Below, piece by piece: positions 1 to 8,822 of a stretch of 64,000 nucleotides of DNA. This DNA is from Furfurilactobacillus rossiae DSM 15814. GTDB lineage: Bacteria > Bacillota > Bacilli > Lactobacillales > Lactobacillaceae. The position numbers were made by a program, and so were the translations under genes. Below the pieces are notes generated by a model, which saw nothing but the letters and a program-made list of their open reading frames with translations, did no database searches and was not told the DNA's origin. The DNA is taken from positions 1-64,000 of the forward strand of contig NZ_AUAW01000012.1 in the NCBI RefSeq assembly GCF_000428925.1, in the 5' to 3' direction. Position 1 is the stretch's first letter; each line of letters begins with the position of its first letter.

Positions 1-1779
1 AAAGTGGATGAAGAAAAGGGCCTAGCAGCAAATGGTACATTGACAGCTGACGGCGGTGACGTTTACTACATCTACAAGGCAGTAGAGCCAGATCCAGAAC
101 CTGCTGGCAAAATTATCGTTCATTACCAAACGGAAGACGGTAAATCACTAGGCAGTGCCATAGCGGATTATCCGGATGGTCAACATGTCGGTAAAAAGTA
201 CACGACCGAGAAACGCGATTTTGATGGGTACGAATTCGTGAAAGTAGATGAGGAAAAAGGTTTAGCGGCTACTGGTACATTGACGGCCGACGACGGAGAT
301 GTTTACTACATCTACAAGGCCACCGAAACGCCTGATCCCGATCCCGAACCTGCTGGCAAAGTGATGGTTCGTTATGTCACCGATGATGCTGAACCTAAGG
401 AGTTAAAGGACTCCGAAGAGGCCAACTACTTAGACGAGCAGGTTGTTGGTGGGCGTTATCAAACGACTAAGTATACGTTTGAGGGATACAGTTTCAAAGA
501 AATATCCAGCGATGGCCTGCCAGAGAGTGGTTATCTGACCGCCGAGGGTGGCACAGTAACGTATGTTTATTCGAAAGAAGATGACCCAGCAAAGTGTGGA
601 CGTGTTCACGTGACTCATCAGACGGTTGACGGCGAGAAACTGGATAGTCACGAAGCAGATTATCCAAATGGTCAGGCAGTTGGTGAACGGTATGAAGCTA
701 GTCCACGTGATTTTCGGCCACTGACCTATCTATTTACGACGGAGGACAGTGACCCTGCGACGGGTACGTTAGAAGAAGCGGACAAACAGGTAACGTTCGT
801 TTATGGCGACGCTGATGATGCTTTGCCAAATGTGAAGGTTGAATACAAAACGGAAGATGGCGACTTGCTGGGTAGTGCGGTTGCAACATATCCAGAGGGT
901 CAACAAGTGGGTAAACCGTATCAAACAAACCAACGTGAATTTAACGGATATAGCTTTGTTAGGATAGATGCCGCTGGTCTGGCCGCTAATGGAGACATCC
1001 CAGAAGGCGGTGGCACGGTAACTTATATTTATCGAGCTAATCCAACAGACCCAACGCCTGGTGAACCAGATCCAGACCCAGATCCAACAGATCCGGAGCC
1101 ATCACCCGTACCAGATCCTAAGCCAGATCCAGATCCGGAACCGACGCCGGAGCCATCCGATCCGACTGAGCCATCAAATCCAGGTGGTGAATCCAGTTCT
1201 GGTAGTTCGGAATCAGGCAACAGTAGTTCTAACACGGACAGTTCTGATGCTGAATCAAACGGTAACGACGTCAACAACGGTTCTAACACTGGCGGTGGAA
1301 ACGGCAATGCCAGTAATTCAGATAGTTCGAGTGTGGCTGGCAATGGAACAGGGACAACAACTTCAAATGCTGACACTGGAAATGAAAATTCAAATAATCA
1401 ACAACAAGCAATGACTGGTAACGCAAATACTGATAACCAGTTAACTAGTGGTCAATCACAAGGCTATCCAATAACCGATGTGCTGGGTGAAGTTCAACAA
1501 TCGGGGATGACGAGTGGTGAATCTAGTACTGAACAGTCAACGTCTTCTGTTGAAGAAGCGACTGCCACGCATGATTCAGGTCAAGCACTAGCAGGTAATC
1601 AGCCGGCAATGGCGCAGACTGATCCCGGCGAACCAGCGGTTAAGTCACCAGTTAAAAAGGATTCAGGTGGTTTACCGTTCGTGGGTCAACGCACGGAAGC
1701 ACTAGTTACTATTGGGGTCCTCGCGCTGTTAGTAACATTTACAGGATTCTACATGTTTAAAAAACGGTCTAAAAAGTAA
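1..1779 (+). CDS. MucBP-repeat cell-surface protein, 3' part (5' end outside window)
   Basis: The frame is open from base 1, so the N-terminus and signal peptide lie upstream; 592 residues are visible. They hold one partial and four complete MucBP-type repeats of about 70 residues, each with the pattern V-x-Y-x-T-E-D-G, Y-P-x-G-Q-x-V-G and a closing V-T-Y-I-Y strand. A Pro/Asp-rich wall-spanning linker (about residues 345-395) and a Ser/Asn/Gly/Thr-rich stalk follow. The C-terminus is a sorting signal: motif LPFVG, hydrophobic segment, then KKRSKK. MucBP proteins bind mucus or other glycoconjugates; adhesion is inferred. LPFVG has Val where sortase A substrates have Thr, so covalent anchoring is uncertain. 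A strong terminator follows the stop. Confidence 0.9.
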   Translation, partial: KVDEEKGLAANGTLTADGGDVYYIYKAVEPDPEPAGKIIVHYQTEDGKSLGSAIADYPDGQHVGKKYTTEKRDFDGYEFVKVDEEKGLAATGTLTADDGDVYYIYKATETPDPDPEPAGKVMVRYVTDDAEPKELKDSEEANYLDEQVVGGRYQTTKYTFEGYSFKEISSDGLPESGYLTAEGGTVTYVYSKEDDPAKCGRVHVTHQTVDGEKLDSHEADYPNGQAVGERYEASPRDFRPLTYLFTTEDSDPATGTLEEADKQVTFVYGDADDALPNVKVEYKTEDGDLLGSAVATYPEGQQVGKPYQTNQREFNGYSFVRIDAAGLAANGDIPEGGGTVTYIYRANPTDPTPGEPDPDPDPTDPEPSPVPDPKPDPDPEPTPEPSDPTEPSNPGGESSSGSSESGNSSSNTDSSDAESNGNDVNNGSNTGGGNGNASNSDSSSVAGNGTGTTTSNADTGNENSNNQQQAMTGNANTDNQLTSGQSQGYPITDVLGEVQQSGMTSGESSTEQSTSSVEEATATHDSGQALAGNQPAMAQTDPGEPAVKSPVKKDSGGLPFVGQRTEALVTIGVLALLVTFTGFYMFKKRSKK

Positions 1780-1795
1780 TTTTCCATCTTAATTG

Positions 1796-1848
1796 AAAGC
1801 ACTGACTGTAATTGGTGTACCAAGTGACAATTACAGTCAGTGCTTTTT
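1796..1848 (+). terminator. Rho-independent terminator of the MucBP gene
   Basis: A perfect 19-bp stem (1796-1814 with 1828-1846) and a 13-nt loop are followed by T residues, 17 bases after the surface-protein stop. Confidence 0.93.
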
Positions 1849-1931
1849 GATGGGTTGCGTCCGAAAACGAGTTAGCGTAGAGTAAATTGCATCTCTTTTA
1901 CAAAAAATGAACGGATAGGAAAGGAAACATC

Positions 1932-3281
1932 ATGGCACAGACACCGCCCAAACAACTTGCTCGTAAGCTAACACACCGTCACATTCAAATGATTGCGCTG
2001 GGCGGCACGATTGGTACTGGCCTATTCTTGGGTTCTGGTAGTGCGATTCATCAGGCTGGACCGGCCATCATTTTAGCCTATGCCATCGGTGGTTTCTTTT
2101 GTTATTTAATGATGCGAGCTCTGGGTGAGTTGTTGCTGTCTGATTTGAAGAAAACCTCTTTTTTGGACTTTATTCAAACATACCTTGGCAAACGCGCAGG
2201 TTTTGTCATTGGCTGGATTTACTGGTTGTGCTGGTTGAGCCTGGCCATGGCTGATTTAACGGCAACTGGTATTTACTTAAAATACTGGTGGCCGGGCTTG
2301 CCCCAATGGCTACCACCACTGATAATTATTGGCCTCCTCGTTTTGGTCAATTTGATGTCTGTTGGCGCGTTTGGTGAGTTGGAATACTGGTTTGCGATGA
2401 TCAAGGTGGTCACCATTGTGGCGTTAATTGCCGTTGGGGTCATTTTGCTAATAACGCAAGTAAACGTTAATGGGCACACGGCTGATTTAGCGCGATTGTG
2501 GCAGCACGGTGGTTTCTTCGCCACCGGTTGGTCGGGCTTCTTGACCTCATTTACGCTGGTTATCTTCGCCTTTACCGGTATTGAGATGTTGGGACTGACT
2601 GCCGGTGAAACGGCCAACCCGCAAAAGGAGTTGCCTCGAGCAATCAACAGTTTGCCAATTCGGATGATTTTGTTTTACGTTGGCGCATTGTTTGCGATGA
2701 TGATTATCTATCCATGGCAACAGTTGCCAGTTCACAGCAGCCCATTTGTACAAGTATTTAATGGTCTAGGAATTAAAGCGGCTGCTGGTGTAATCAACTT
2801 TGTGGTATTGACTGCGGCTTTGTCAGCGGCCAATAGTGCCTTATTTAGTACAAGTCGGACGTTATTTGTCTTAGCTAACATGGGTGGCGCACCGAAGCGG
2901 CTCAAAAAGGTTAACCGGTTTAACGTGCCTAAGCCGGCAATGCTTGTTTCAGCCTTTATTCTGTTACTAACTGTGCTTTTAAATTACCTACTGCCAGGTA
3001 CCGTCTTTACGCTAGTGGCCAGTATGTCGACGATTAACTTTATTGTTGTATGGATGGCACTTATCGTGTGCCACTTGCGTTATCGCCGACAAACGAAGCA
3101 TCCCAGTCAACTATTCGCAATGCCGTTCTTTCCTATTAGTGATTGGATAACGTTGGTCTTTTTTGGTCTCGTCATCGTTGGACTGTTTTTCGATCCTCAG
3201 CGTTGGTGGATGGTGTTTGGCGCCGGTGCTATCATACTGGCGTTGATGTTAATCGGCCGGATTGTCGTGAAAGAACCCTGA
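1932..3281 (+). CDS. APC-superfamily amino acid permease (AAT type)
   Basis: A 449-residue integral membrane protein with about 12 hydrophobic segments. Near residues 21-40 it has the first-helix signature of the amino acid transporter family (ALGGTIGTGLFLGSG), and after helix 2 the ALGELL motif, as in GabP, CycA and lysine permeases. It should exchange or import an amino acid with protons at the cytoplasmic membrane; the substrate cannot be read from sequence. The ATG is preceded by an AGGAAAGG ribosome binding site. It is monocistronic, with terminators on both sides. Confidence 0.9.
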   Translation: MAQTPPKQLARKLTHRHIQMIALGGTIGTGLFLGSGSAIHQAGPAIILAYAIGGFFCYLMMRALGELLLSDLKKTSFLDFIQTYLGKRAGFVIGWIYWLCWLSLAMADLTATGIYLKYWWPGLPQWLPPLIIIGLLVLVNLMSVGAFGELEYWFAMIKVVTIVALIAVGVILLITQVNVNGHTADLARLWQHGGFFATGWSGFLTSFTLVIFAFTGIEMLGLTAGETANPQKELPRAINSLPIRMILFYVGALFAMMIIYPWQQLPVHSSPFVQVFNGLGIKAAAGVINFVVLTAALSAANSALFSTSRTLFVLANMGGAPKRLKKVNRFNVPKPAMLVSAFILLLTVLLNYLLPGTVFTLVASMSTINFIVVWMALIVCHLRYRRQTKHPSQLFAMPFFPISDWITLVFFGLVIVGLFFDPQRWWMVFGAGAIILALMLIGRIVVKEP

Positions 3282-3318
3282 TTATCATTGAGTTTTAGTT
3301 TATAAATTAATGTGAGAT

Positions 3319-3395
3319 AAGATTGTGACTCAGTTTGATACCGTTGTAGTGGTGGAAACCGCCAAACGGCAATCAGTGAGCTGCAATCTTTTTTT
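3319..3395 (+). terminator. Terminator after the amino acid permease
   Basis: The 14-nt outer arms (3319-3332 and 3377-3390, 12 of 14 paired) enclose a long internal structured loop and run into seven T residues. I considered a yybP-ykoY manganese riboswitch because a P-ATPase follows, but its conserved bases are absent. Confidence 0.7.
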
Positions 3396-3525
3396 ATGGC
3401 TTTCATAGGCGTTAACTTTGCGCGTCTTCATTTGCGTTTGTTAAAATTATTGCAACGAGTCGTGCATGACAGCGGTTATGTAGCGATCGATTCCACCGAA
3501 GTTAGAATGAGAAAGGACTGAGGCG

Positions 3526-6153
3526 ATGAACCAGATTGCACACACTAAAGAAGAACGGCGTGACTTTATCCATCAGGGATTAAGCGCCAAAGAAGTTAAG
3601 GACCGTCAAGCACTTGACGGTAAGAATGAATTACAGGAACAAAAGCCACCGAGTATTTGGCGGAAGCTACTTCAACAGTTAACGGAAATTACAGCCATTA
3701 TTTTGCTGGTTGCCGTTGGGATCTCCACCTATATGGCAATTGCGCTCGATGGCGGTTGGACTAAGCCGATCGTTATCGGGGCGATCGTCATCTTAAACGT
3801 TGCGATTGGGTTATATCAGGAGCAAAGCGCAGAAAAGGCGTTGGCAGCACTGAAGCAAATGAGTGTGCCAACGGCCAAAGTACGACGTGATGGTACCGTA
3901 CAGGAGATTGCAGCAGCTGATATTGTCGTTGGCGACGTTGTGCTTCTTAACGCCGGTGACCGGGTGCCAGCTGATGGACTGCTAGAAAGCGTGACAGCAC
4001 TAGCTGTGGATGAAGCCATTTTAACGGGTGAAAGCGAAGCGGTTGAAAAGTCACTGACCGGCAACGGTAAGGATGTCGAATCAATCGGTGATCAAGTTAA
4101 CCGGGTATTTGCTGGTACGTCGGTTACTCGCGGATCAGGGACGATGATTGTCACGGCCATTGGGATGGCGACGGAGCTCGGTGAAATTGCTGGTTTATTG
4201 AATAAGACCAAGCCAAAGCAGACGTTGTTGCAAAAACGGTTGTCACGGTTGGCCTTAACCCTAACTGGTGTTGCCATTGCTGGTGGGGTACTGATCTTTA
4301 TGCTCAGCATGACACAGCAGTTGGGCAGCGTTGCTGACAATTTGATGATGGGTGTCTCACTAGCTGTAGCGGCAGTTCCGGAAACGTTGCCAGTGATTGT
4401 GACCATCAGTTTGGCTGTCGGTGTCCAGAAAATGGCCAAACGGAATGCGATTATTCGTCAAATCAGTGCCGTTGAAACAATCGGTAGCATTGATGTGATC
4501 GCTTCGGATAAGACGGGGACCTTAACACAGAACCAGATGACGATTACGCGGCTGTGGGTGCCTGGTGAGCAACCGGCTGACATTAGTCGCAATGGTGAAC
4601 TCGATGTATCTGCAACACGACTATTACGCTATTTTGGTCTGGCTACGAATGCTACCATTGTCGCCACGGATGATGGCGAACAGACCACTGGTGATGCGAC
4701 CGAACTGGCTATCGTTCGGTTAATGCAGCAGCACGGTTTATCGAGAAACGAATTCGAACAAGAAGCACCACGTGTGGCAGAACGGCCATTTTCATCGGAT
4801 GTGAAGTCCATGGCGACCCTTCATGAAACGGGAGAAGGTAAATTTTTGCTGATTGTCAAAGGTGCTGTGGATCGTTTACCGGTTAAACTTTCCCAGACAG
4901 AGCGTCAACGTTTGGACAATGTACATGACGCGTTTGCACATGATGCACTGCGTGTGTTGGCCGTCGGGTACCGTGTCTTTGACAGTGACCCAGGGCGTGA
5001 CTGGACGAAGCTAGAAAGAGACCTAACCTTTGCAGGAATTATTGGTCTGATTGACCCACCACGACCTGAAGCTGCACCGGCTGTTCAACAAGCACGTGAG
5101 GCTGGCATCAAGCCAGTGATGATCACGGGTGACCACAAGGAGACTGCCAGGGCGATTGCTGAGCAAATTGGGATTTACCGCGAAGGTGACCTAGCCGTTT
5201 CTGGCCGCGAGTTGAACGCTTGGAGTGATGAAGAACTGGCCGACAAGGTCGAACGGGTCAGCGTGTTTGCCCGAGTGTCACCTGAGGACAAAATTCGAAT
5301 TGTGAATGCTTGGCAGAGTCATGGCAAAATTGTGGCAATGACCGGTGATGGTGTCAACGATGCGCCCGCATTAAAAGCCGCCGATGTTGGTGTGGCAATG
5401 GGCATCACAGGAACCGAAGTGGCGAAGGGGGCGGCTGATGTCATCCTGACTGATGATAACTTTGCTACGATTATTGATGCTGTTGATTCTGGGCGGACGA
5501 TTTACCAAAACATCCTTAAGGCCGTCGAATTTTTAGTCGGCGTTAACTTCGCCCAAATCTTCTTAATGATTGGTAGCGTGTTAATGGGTTGGGGTGCGCC
5601 GCTGATTGCAGAACAATTGCTGTTAATTAACGTGCTGGCCGATGGGATTCCTGGTTTCTACCTAGCCCGCGAACCAGGTGAAAGATCAGCAATGAAACGA
5701 CCACCAATTCCAAATGAGCAGAGTATTTTTGCAAACGGACTTGGCAAACGAATGGCGTGGCGGGCCGGTATCTACACGGTACTTACGCTAGGCATCTACG
5801 CATTGGGCCGCTTTGGCTTAACGGATAACAAAGCTGTCGTTGGCTCCACAATGTTGTTTCTTGTCTTGGCACTAGGGTCAATGATTGATATTTACCCAAT
5901 CAAACGACGTGAACCAATGACGTGGGCGTCAATTAGAGCAAACCACTCACTCAACCTCGCATTAGGCGTTGCGGCAGCAATCATCATTCTGATTGCTCTC
6001 GTACCTGCTTTGCAAGGTGCCTTTGGACTAACCAGTTTAACGCCATTGCAATGGCTGATTAGTCTTGTTGCTACGCTTATCCCAACCACTATTCTAGAAG
6101 GATTGAAGCGATTGGATTGGCGTAAACGTTCAGAATCAGTGGTAACAGAATAG
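3526..6153 (+). CDS. P2A-type (Ca2+-like) cation-transporting P-type ATPase
   Basis: 875 residues with the complete P-type ATPase order: N-terminal cation domain, actuator with LTGES, helix-4 motif AAVPETLP (PEGLP in SERCA-type pumps), phosphorylation loop DKTGTLT with Asp328, MITGDH, and hinge MTGDGVNDAPALK. Helix 6 carries N-V-L-A-D-G, keeping the Asn and Asp ligands of Ca2+ ATPases. It probably exports Ca2+ or Mn2+ across the cytoplasmic membrane; the ion is inferred from family. The Gly-to-Thr change in PEGLP could affect ion choice. The start has a GAAAGGA ribosome binding site. It is transcribed alone. Confidence 0.9.
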   Translation: MNQIAHTKEERRDFIHQGLSAKEVKDRQALDGKNELQEQKPPSIWRKLLQQLTEITAIILLVAVGISTYMAIALDGGWTKPIVIGAIVILNVAIGLYQEQSAEKALAALKQMSVPTAKVRRDGTVQEIAAADIVVGDVVLLNAGDRVPADGLLESVTALAVDEAILTGESEAVEKSLTGNGKDVESIGDQVNRVFAGTSVTRGSGTMIVTAIGMATELGEIAGLLNKTKPKQTLLQKRLSRLALTLTGVAIAGGVLIFMLSMTQQLGSVADNLMMGVSLAVAAVPETLPVIVTISLAVGVQKMAKRNAIIRQISAVETIGSIDVIASDKTGTLTQNQMTITRLWVPGEQPADISRNGELDVSATRLLRYFGLATNATIVATDDGEQTTGDATELAIVRLMQQHGLSRNEFEQEAPRVAERPFSSDVKSMATLHETGEGKFLLIVKGAVDRLPVKLSQTERQRLDNVHDAFAHDALRVLAVGYRVFDSDPGRDWTKLERDLTFAGIIGLIDPPRPEAAPAVQQAREAGIKPVMITGDHKETARAIAEQIGIYREGDLAVSGRELNAWSDEELADKVERVSVFARVSPEDKIRIVNAWQSHGKIVAMTGDGVNDAPALKAADVGVAMGITGTEVAKGAADVILTDDNFATIIDAVDSGRTIYQNILKAVEFLVGVNFAQIFLMIGSVLMGWGAPLIAEQLLLINVLADGIPGFYLAREPGERSAMKRPPIPNEQSIFANGLGKRMAWRAGIYTVLTLGIYALGRFGLTDNKAVVGSTMLFLVLALGSMIDIYPIKRREPMTWASIRANHSLNLALGVAAAIIILIALVPALQGAFGLTSLTPLQWLISLVATLIPTTILEGLKRLDWRKRSESVVTE

Positions 6154-6157
6154 GTAT

Positions 6158-6193
6158 AAAAACTCACTAGTTTTATGATTAGTGAGTTTTTTT
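6158..6193 (+). terminator. Terminator after the Ca2+-type ATPase
   Basis: A 12-bp stem (6158-6169 with 6180-6191) and T tract lie directly upstream of the padA promoter, which insulates padA. Confidence 0.9.
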
Positions 6194-6194
6194 G

Positions 6195-6244
6195 TTGACT
6201 TTATGTCGATAACGACATAATATAGTTTGTGTCGTTATCGACAA
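6195..6244 (+). promoter_or_regulatory. padA promoter with two PadR operators
   Basis: The promoter is TTGACT (6195-6200), 17 bp, TAATAT (6218-6223). The spacer contains the dyad ATGT-8N-ACAT (6203-6218), which is the published PadR recognition pattern. A second, imperfect copy, GTGT-8N-ACAA (6229-6244, core TGTCGTTATCGACA), sits downstream of the -10. PadR bound to the first dyad would cover the whole spacer; phenolic acids such as p-coumarate release PadR. Confidence 0.88.
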
Positions 6245-6267
6245 TAATAAAAAAGAGGCAATTAATT

Positions 6268-6804
6268 ATGACAAAAAAGTTTGTAACACTAGATGATTTC
6301 TTGGGCACCCACTTTATTTACACGTACGACAATGGCTGGGAGTACGAATGGTACGCTAAAAACGATCACACCGTTGATTATCGAATTCATGGTGGGATGG
6401 TCGCAGGTCGTTGGGTAAAGGATCAGCAGGCTGACATCGTGATGTTAGTGCCAGGCGTTTACAAAGTCACCTGGACGGAGCCAACCGGGACTGATGTGGC
6501 GTTGGACTTTATGCCAAATGATAATAAAATGCACGGGACGATTTTCTTCCCTAAGTGGGTTGAGGAACATCCAGAAATCACGGTGACCTTCCAAAATGAG
6601 CACATTGATTTGATGGAAGAATCTCGTGAAAAGTATGAAACGTATCCTAAGTTAGTGGTGCCTGAATTTGCGTCCATCACATATGTAGGTGAAGCAGGTC
6701 AAAATAACGAATCTGTCATCAATGAAGCACCATACGATGGGATGACTGATGATATTCGCGCAGGCCGCTACTTTGACGACAACTACCAGCGCATTCGCAA
6801 GTAG
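6268..6804 (+). CDS. padA: Phenolic acid decarboxylase
   Basis: 178 residues, the usual length. The protein reads almost residue for residue like the Lactobacillus plantarum enzyme, including the N-terminal [20 protein letters not shown] and the core [20 protein letters not shown]. It decarboxylates p-coumaric, caffeic and ferulic acids to vinyl phenols in the cytoplasm, detoxifying plant hydroxycinnamates. I chose the ATG at 6268 because AGAGG lies at the right distance and homologues start MTKxF; an in-frame GTG at 6229 lies inside the second PadR operator. padR follows on the same strand. Confidence 0.97.
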   Translation: MTKKFVTLDDFLGTHFIYTYDNGWEYEWYAKNDHTVDYRIHGGMVAGRWVKDQQADIVMLVPGVYKVTWTEPTGTDVALDFMPNDNKMHGTIFFPKWVEEHPEITVTFQNEHIDLMEESREKYETYPKLVVPEFASITYVGEAGQNNESVINEAPYDGMTDDIRAGRYFDDNYQRIRK

Positions 6805-6847
6805 TTTATAATGGCTTCAAGTAAACGATAGATTGTGAGTGTGTGTT

Positions 6848-7387
6848 ATGCCGAAACCAAGAATTTTGCCAAACGTTATTTTGGGTTTATTAGATAATCA
6901 TCCCAACATGTCCGGTCGTGACATCGAAAATGAATTCCAAACAGAAATTGGCGAATTTTGGCAGGCCTCGCATAGTCAAATTTACCCAGAATTAAAACGG
7001 ATGTTGACGGATGGTTGGATCGAAATTGCCACTGAGCGCGTGGATGAGGATGCTAAGGTTATTCGCTATGACATCACAATAGCTGGTCACGACCACCTAT
7101 TGGCTTGGTTGCACGAACCAATTACAGCTGAAAATGATGCGTTGAGCTCATTGAAGCTCTACTTTATTCATGATCGTCACAGTCCAACATTGGCGAAAAT
7201 ATTGCGGACGCAGGTAGAATTGCACACGAAAAAGTTGAGCCATTTGCGACAACGACAGCAACAACTTTTTTCCAAGGATGCTCAGATTGATCGACAATAT
7301 GGTCATTTTTTGATTTTGACCCGCGCCATTGAACGAGAAGAAAACAATGTCGATTGGCTACAACGAACACTAGCTGGGTCGAAGTAA
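6848..7387 (+). CDS. padR: PadR-family transcriptional repressor of padA
   Basis: 179 residues. The N-terminal winged helix (about residues 5-90, ILGLLDNHPNMSGRDIENEF) and the C-terminal helical dimerization arm with LHTKKL and a Gln-rich coil match PadR-s1 proteins. It is predicted to repress padA through the dyads at 6203 and 6229 until phenolic acids accumulate. It lies 43 bp after padA, the usual lactobacillus order. The ATG at 6848 is chosen by alignment to family starts; the upstream GTG at 6839 adds only three residues, and no strong ribosome binding site separates the two. Confidence 0.92.
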   Translation: MPKPRILPNVILGLLDNHPNMSGRDIENEFQTEIGEFWQASHSQIYPELKRMLTDGWIEIATERVDEDAKVIRYDITIAGHDHLLAWLHEPITAENDALSSLKLYFIHDRHSPTLAKILRTQVELHTKKLSHLRQRQQQLFSKDAQIDRQYGHFLILTRAIEREENNVDWLQRTLAGSK

Positions 7388-7444
7388 CTAATTTGGGCCT
7401 GAATCAAGGCTGATTGTTAGAAACTGGATAGCATGTAGATAACG

Positions 7445-7490
7445 AAACAGCCTTTATGGGGAATGTTGGTCCTCATAAAGGCTGTTTGTT
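7445..7490 (+). terminator. Terminator of padA-padR
   Basis: An 18-bp stem with one mismatch (7445-7462 with 7470-7487), a short loop and a T-rich tail lie 57 bases after padR. Confidence 0.85.
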
Positions 7491-7560
7491 TTGTTTGAAA
7501 GCGTCTATGACAAGTACTTGGTTTTATAGCTGGCTAGTAACGCGGTCACTCAGAATACCT

Positions 7561-8676
7561 CTATTTCTGCTTACGAGCCTGCCGTTGAGCTTGTTTTTGA
7601 GCCTGCTTGCGTGCTTGCTGTGTTTGACGCTGCAAACGTGGATCCTTTTGACGCTGTTCTTTAAACCAAGATTCCCATTGCTGTTTTTGAATCTGGGTCA
7701 AACGGCCGCCTTGGCGTAGTTGTTCTTGTAGCTGGGGATCGTCACTTTGATCCAACCATTGCTGCCAATAGTTACGACGATGGGGGTTGGGACGAGGTGT
7801 TCTTGGTGCGCGAGTTGTCTGTTTAATATCGGTTGCTTTAGCTTGCGATGTCACCAGTGCTGATGCTTGCGAAGTCTGGGTCGAAGCAGGCTGACTGGTC
7901 GAACTATCTGCAGCCACATCAACTGGCAATGTTTGCGAGTTCACGTTTTGAGTATCGTCTTCAAGAACCGCTCCCTCTGCGTTTGCTTTCAACATAGCTG
8001 TGATTTTTTCTTGCTGTTCTCGGAAAGCTTTACGGTCAGCCGTGGAGAAATCAAGAAAGTCTTTTCGTTGATCCGGTGTTAATTGCTCAACGTCGTACAT
8101 TTCCTGACGATCACTGCTACTGCTCAGAAAGTTCCAGATTGGGTAGGCGAGAAAGAAAATGATGGCCCACGTGGGTTTAAAGTAAGCGAGAATGATGGCT
8201 GCAATACTAATTGCCATTTGAATTCGGTTATTAAAGCCGAATATTTTGATGTAGACCTGCGCCATATCTGACTTGTTGGTGTATTCAAAATGAATGATCG
8301 ACTGGGTGAGAAAACGGAAGAGGACATTGACAACTGCGGATAAGACTCCGTAAGCCATCACGGTTACTCTGGTCGTATTAGTGGCCATCATGCTGGTGAA
8401 CAATGGCATCAATGACAATGCCGCCAGAAACACGAAGTCCATAATTAGAATGCGATAGGTCATCGAATCAATTTCGTCAAACGCCGTGGCGTGCGAGTAC
8501 CACATGTTAGCGACGTAGAAGAAACTAATAAAATAGATGCCAATTTCCTTTGCTAATGATAAATAGGCAGATGGCGAATCTGTCACGACGCCGTGCAAAT
8601 CAAGTACCATGATGGTGATAATAATGGCGATGATGGCATCACTGAATGCATCAAGCCGCACTTTAAGCTTATCCAT
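7561..8676 (-). CDS. TMEM175-family (DUF1211) potassium channel with Arg/Gln/Lys tail
   Basis: 371 residues. The N-terminal ~200 residues form six hydrophobic segments, and the first carries the family signature R-x-x-A-F-S-D (Phe11-Ser12-Asp13) that lines the pore in bacterial TMEM175 K+ channels. Typical bacterial members end near 200-220 residues. This one continues with a predicted cytoplasmic tail of about 150 residues: a Ser/Thr/Gln/Ala-rich linker, then a strongly basic segment rich in Gln, Arg and Lys ending in repeats such as KQAQKQAQRQARKQK. The tail could bind RNA, DNA or anionic lipid; that is speculation. GAGGAG precedes the ATG. Confidence 0.82.
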   Translation of the reverse strand: MDKLKVRLDAFSDAIIAIIITIMVLDLHGVVTDSPSAYLSLAKEIGIYFISFFYVANMWYSHATAFDEIDSMTYRILIMDFVFLAALSLMPLFTSMMATNTTRVTVMAYGVLSAVVNVLFRFLTQSIIHFEYTNKSDMAQVYIKIFGFNNRIQMAISIAAIILAYFKPTWAIIFFLAYPIWNFLSSSSDRQEMYDVEQLTPDQRKDFLDFSTADRKAFREQQEKITAMLKANAEGAVLEDDTQNVNSQTLPVDVAADSSTSQPASTQTSQASALVTSQAKATDIKQTTRAPRTPRPNPHRRNYWQQWLDQSDDPQLQEQLRQGGRLTQIQKQQWESWFKEQRQKDPRLQRQTQQARKQAQKQAQRQARKQK

Positions 8677-8822
8677 AACTGCTCCTCGATAAGAATAGTT
8701 TAGTTTGATTGTACACGTTTATGCTGTTCACAAATCGATAAACACAAATGTTTGCCATTTGAGATGAAGAAATTTATGGTAATCGGTGTAAGTAACTAAC
8801 ATTTTGTAAGGAAGCGACTTAG

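Noticed and set aside
1029-1414. Long open frames antisense or out of frame to the Pro/Asp and Ser/Asn regions
   Set aside because: Low-complexity coding DNA leaves other frames open; composition is an echo of the real surface-protein frame.
3282-3525. Possible manganese riboswitch (yybP-ykoY) before the Ca2+-type ATPase
   Set aside because: The hairpin runs into a T tract and fits a plain terminator of the permease gene; the conserved yybP-ykoY loop bases are missing.
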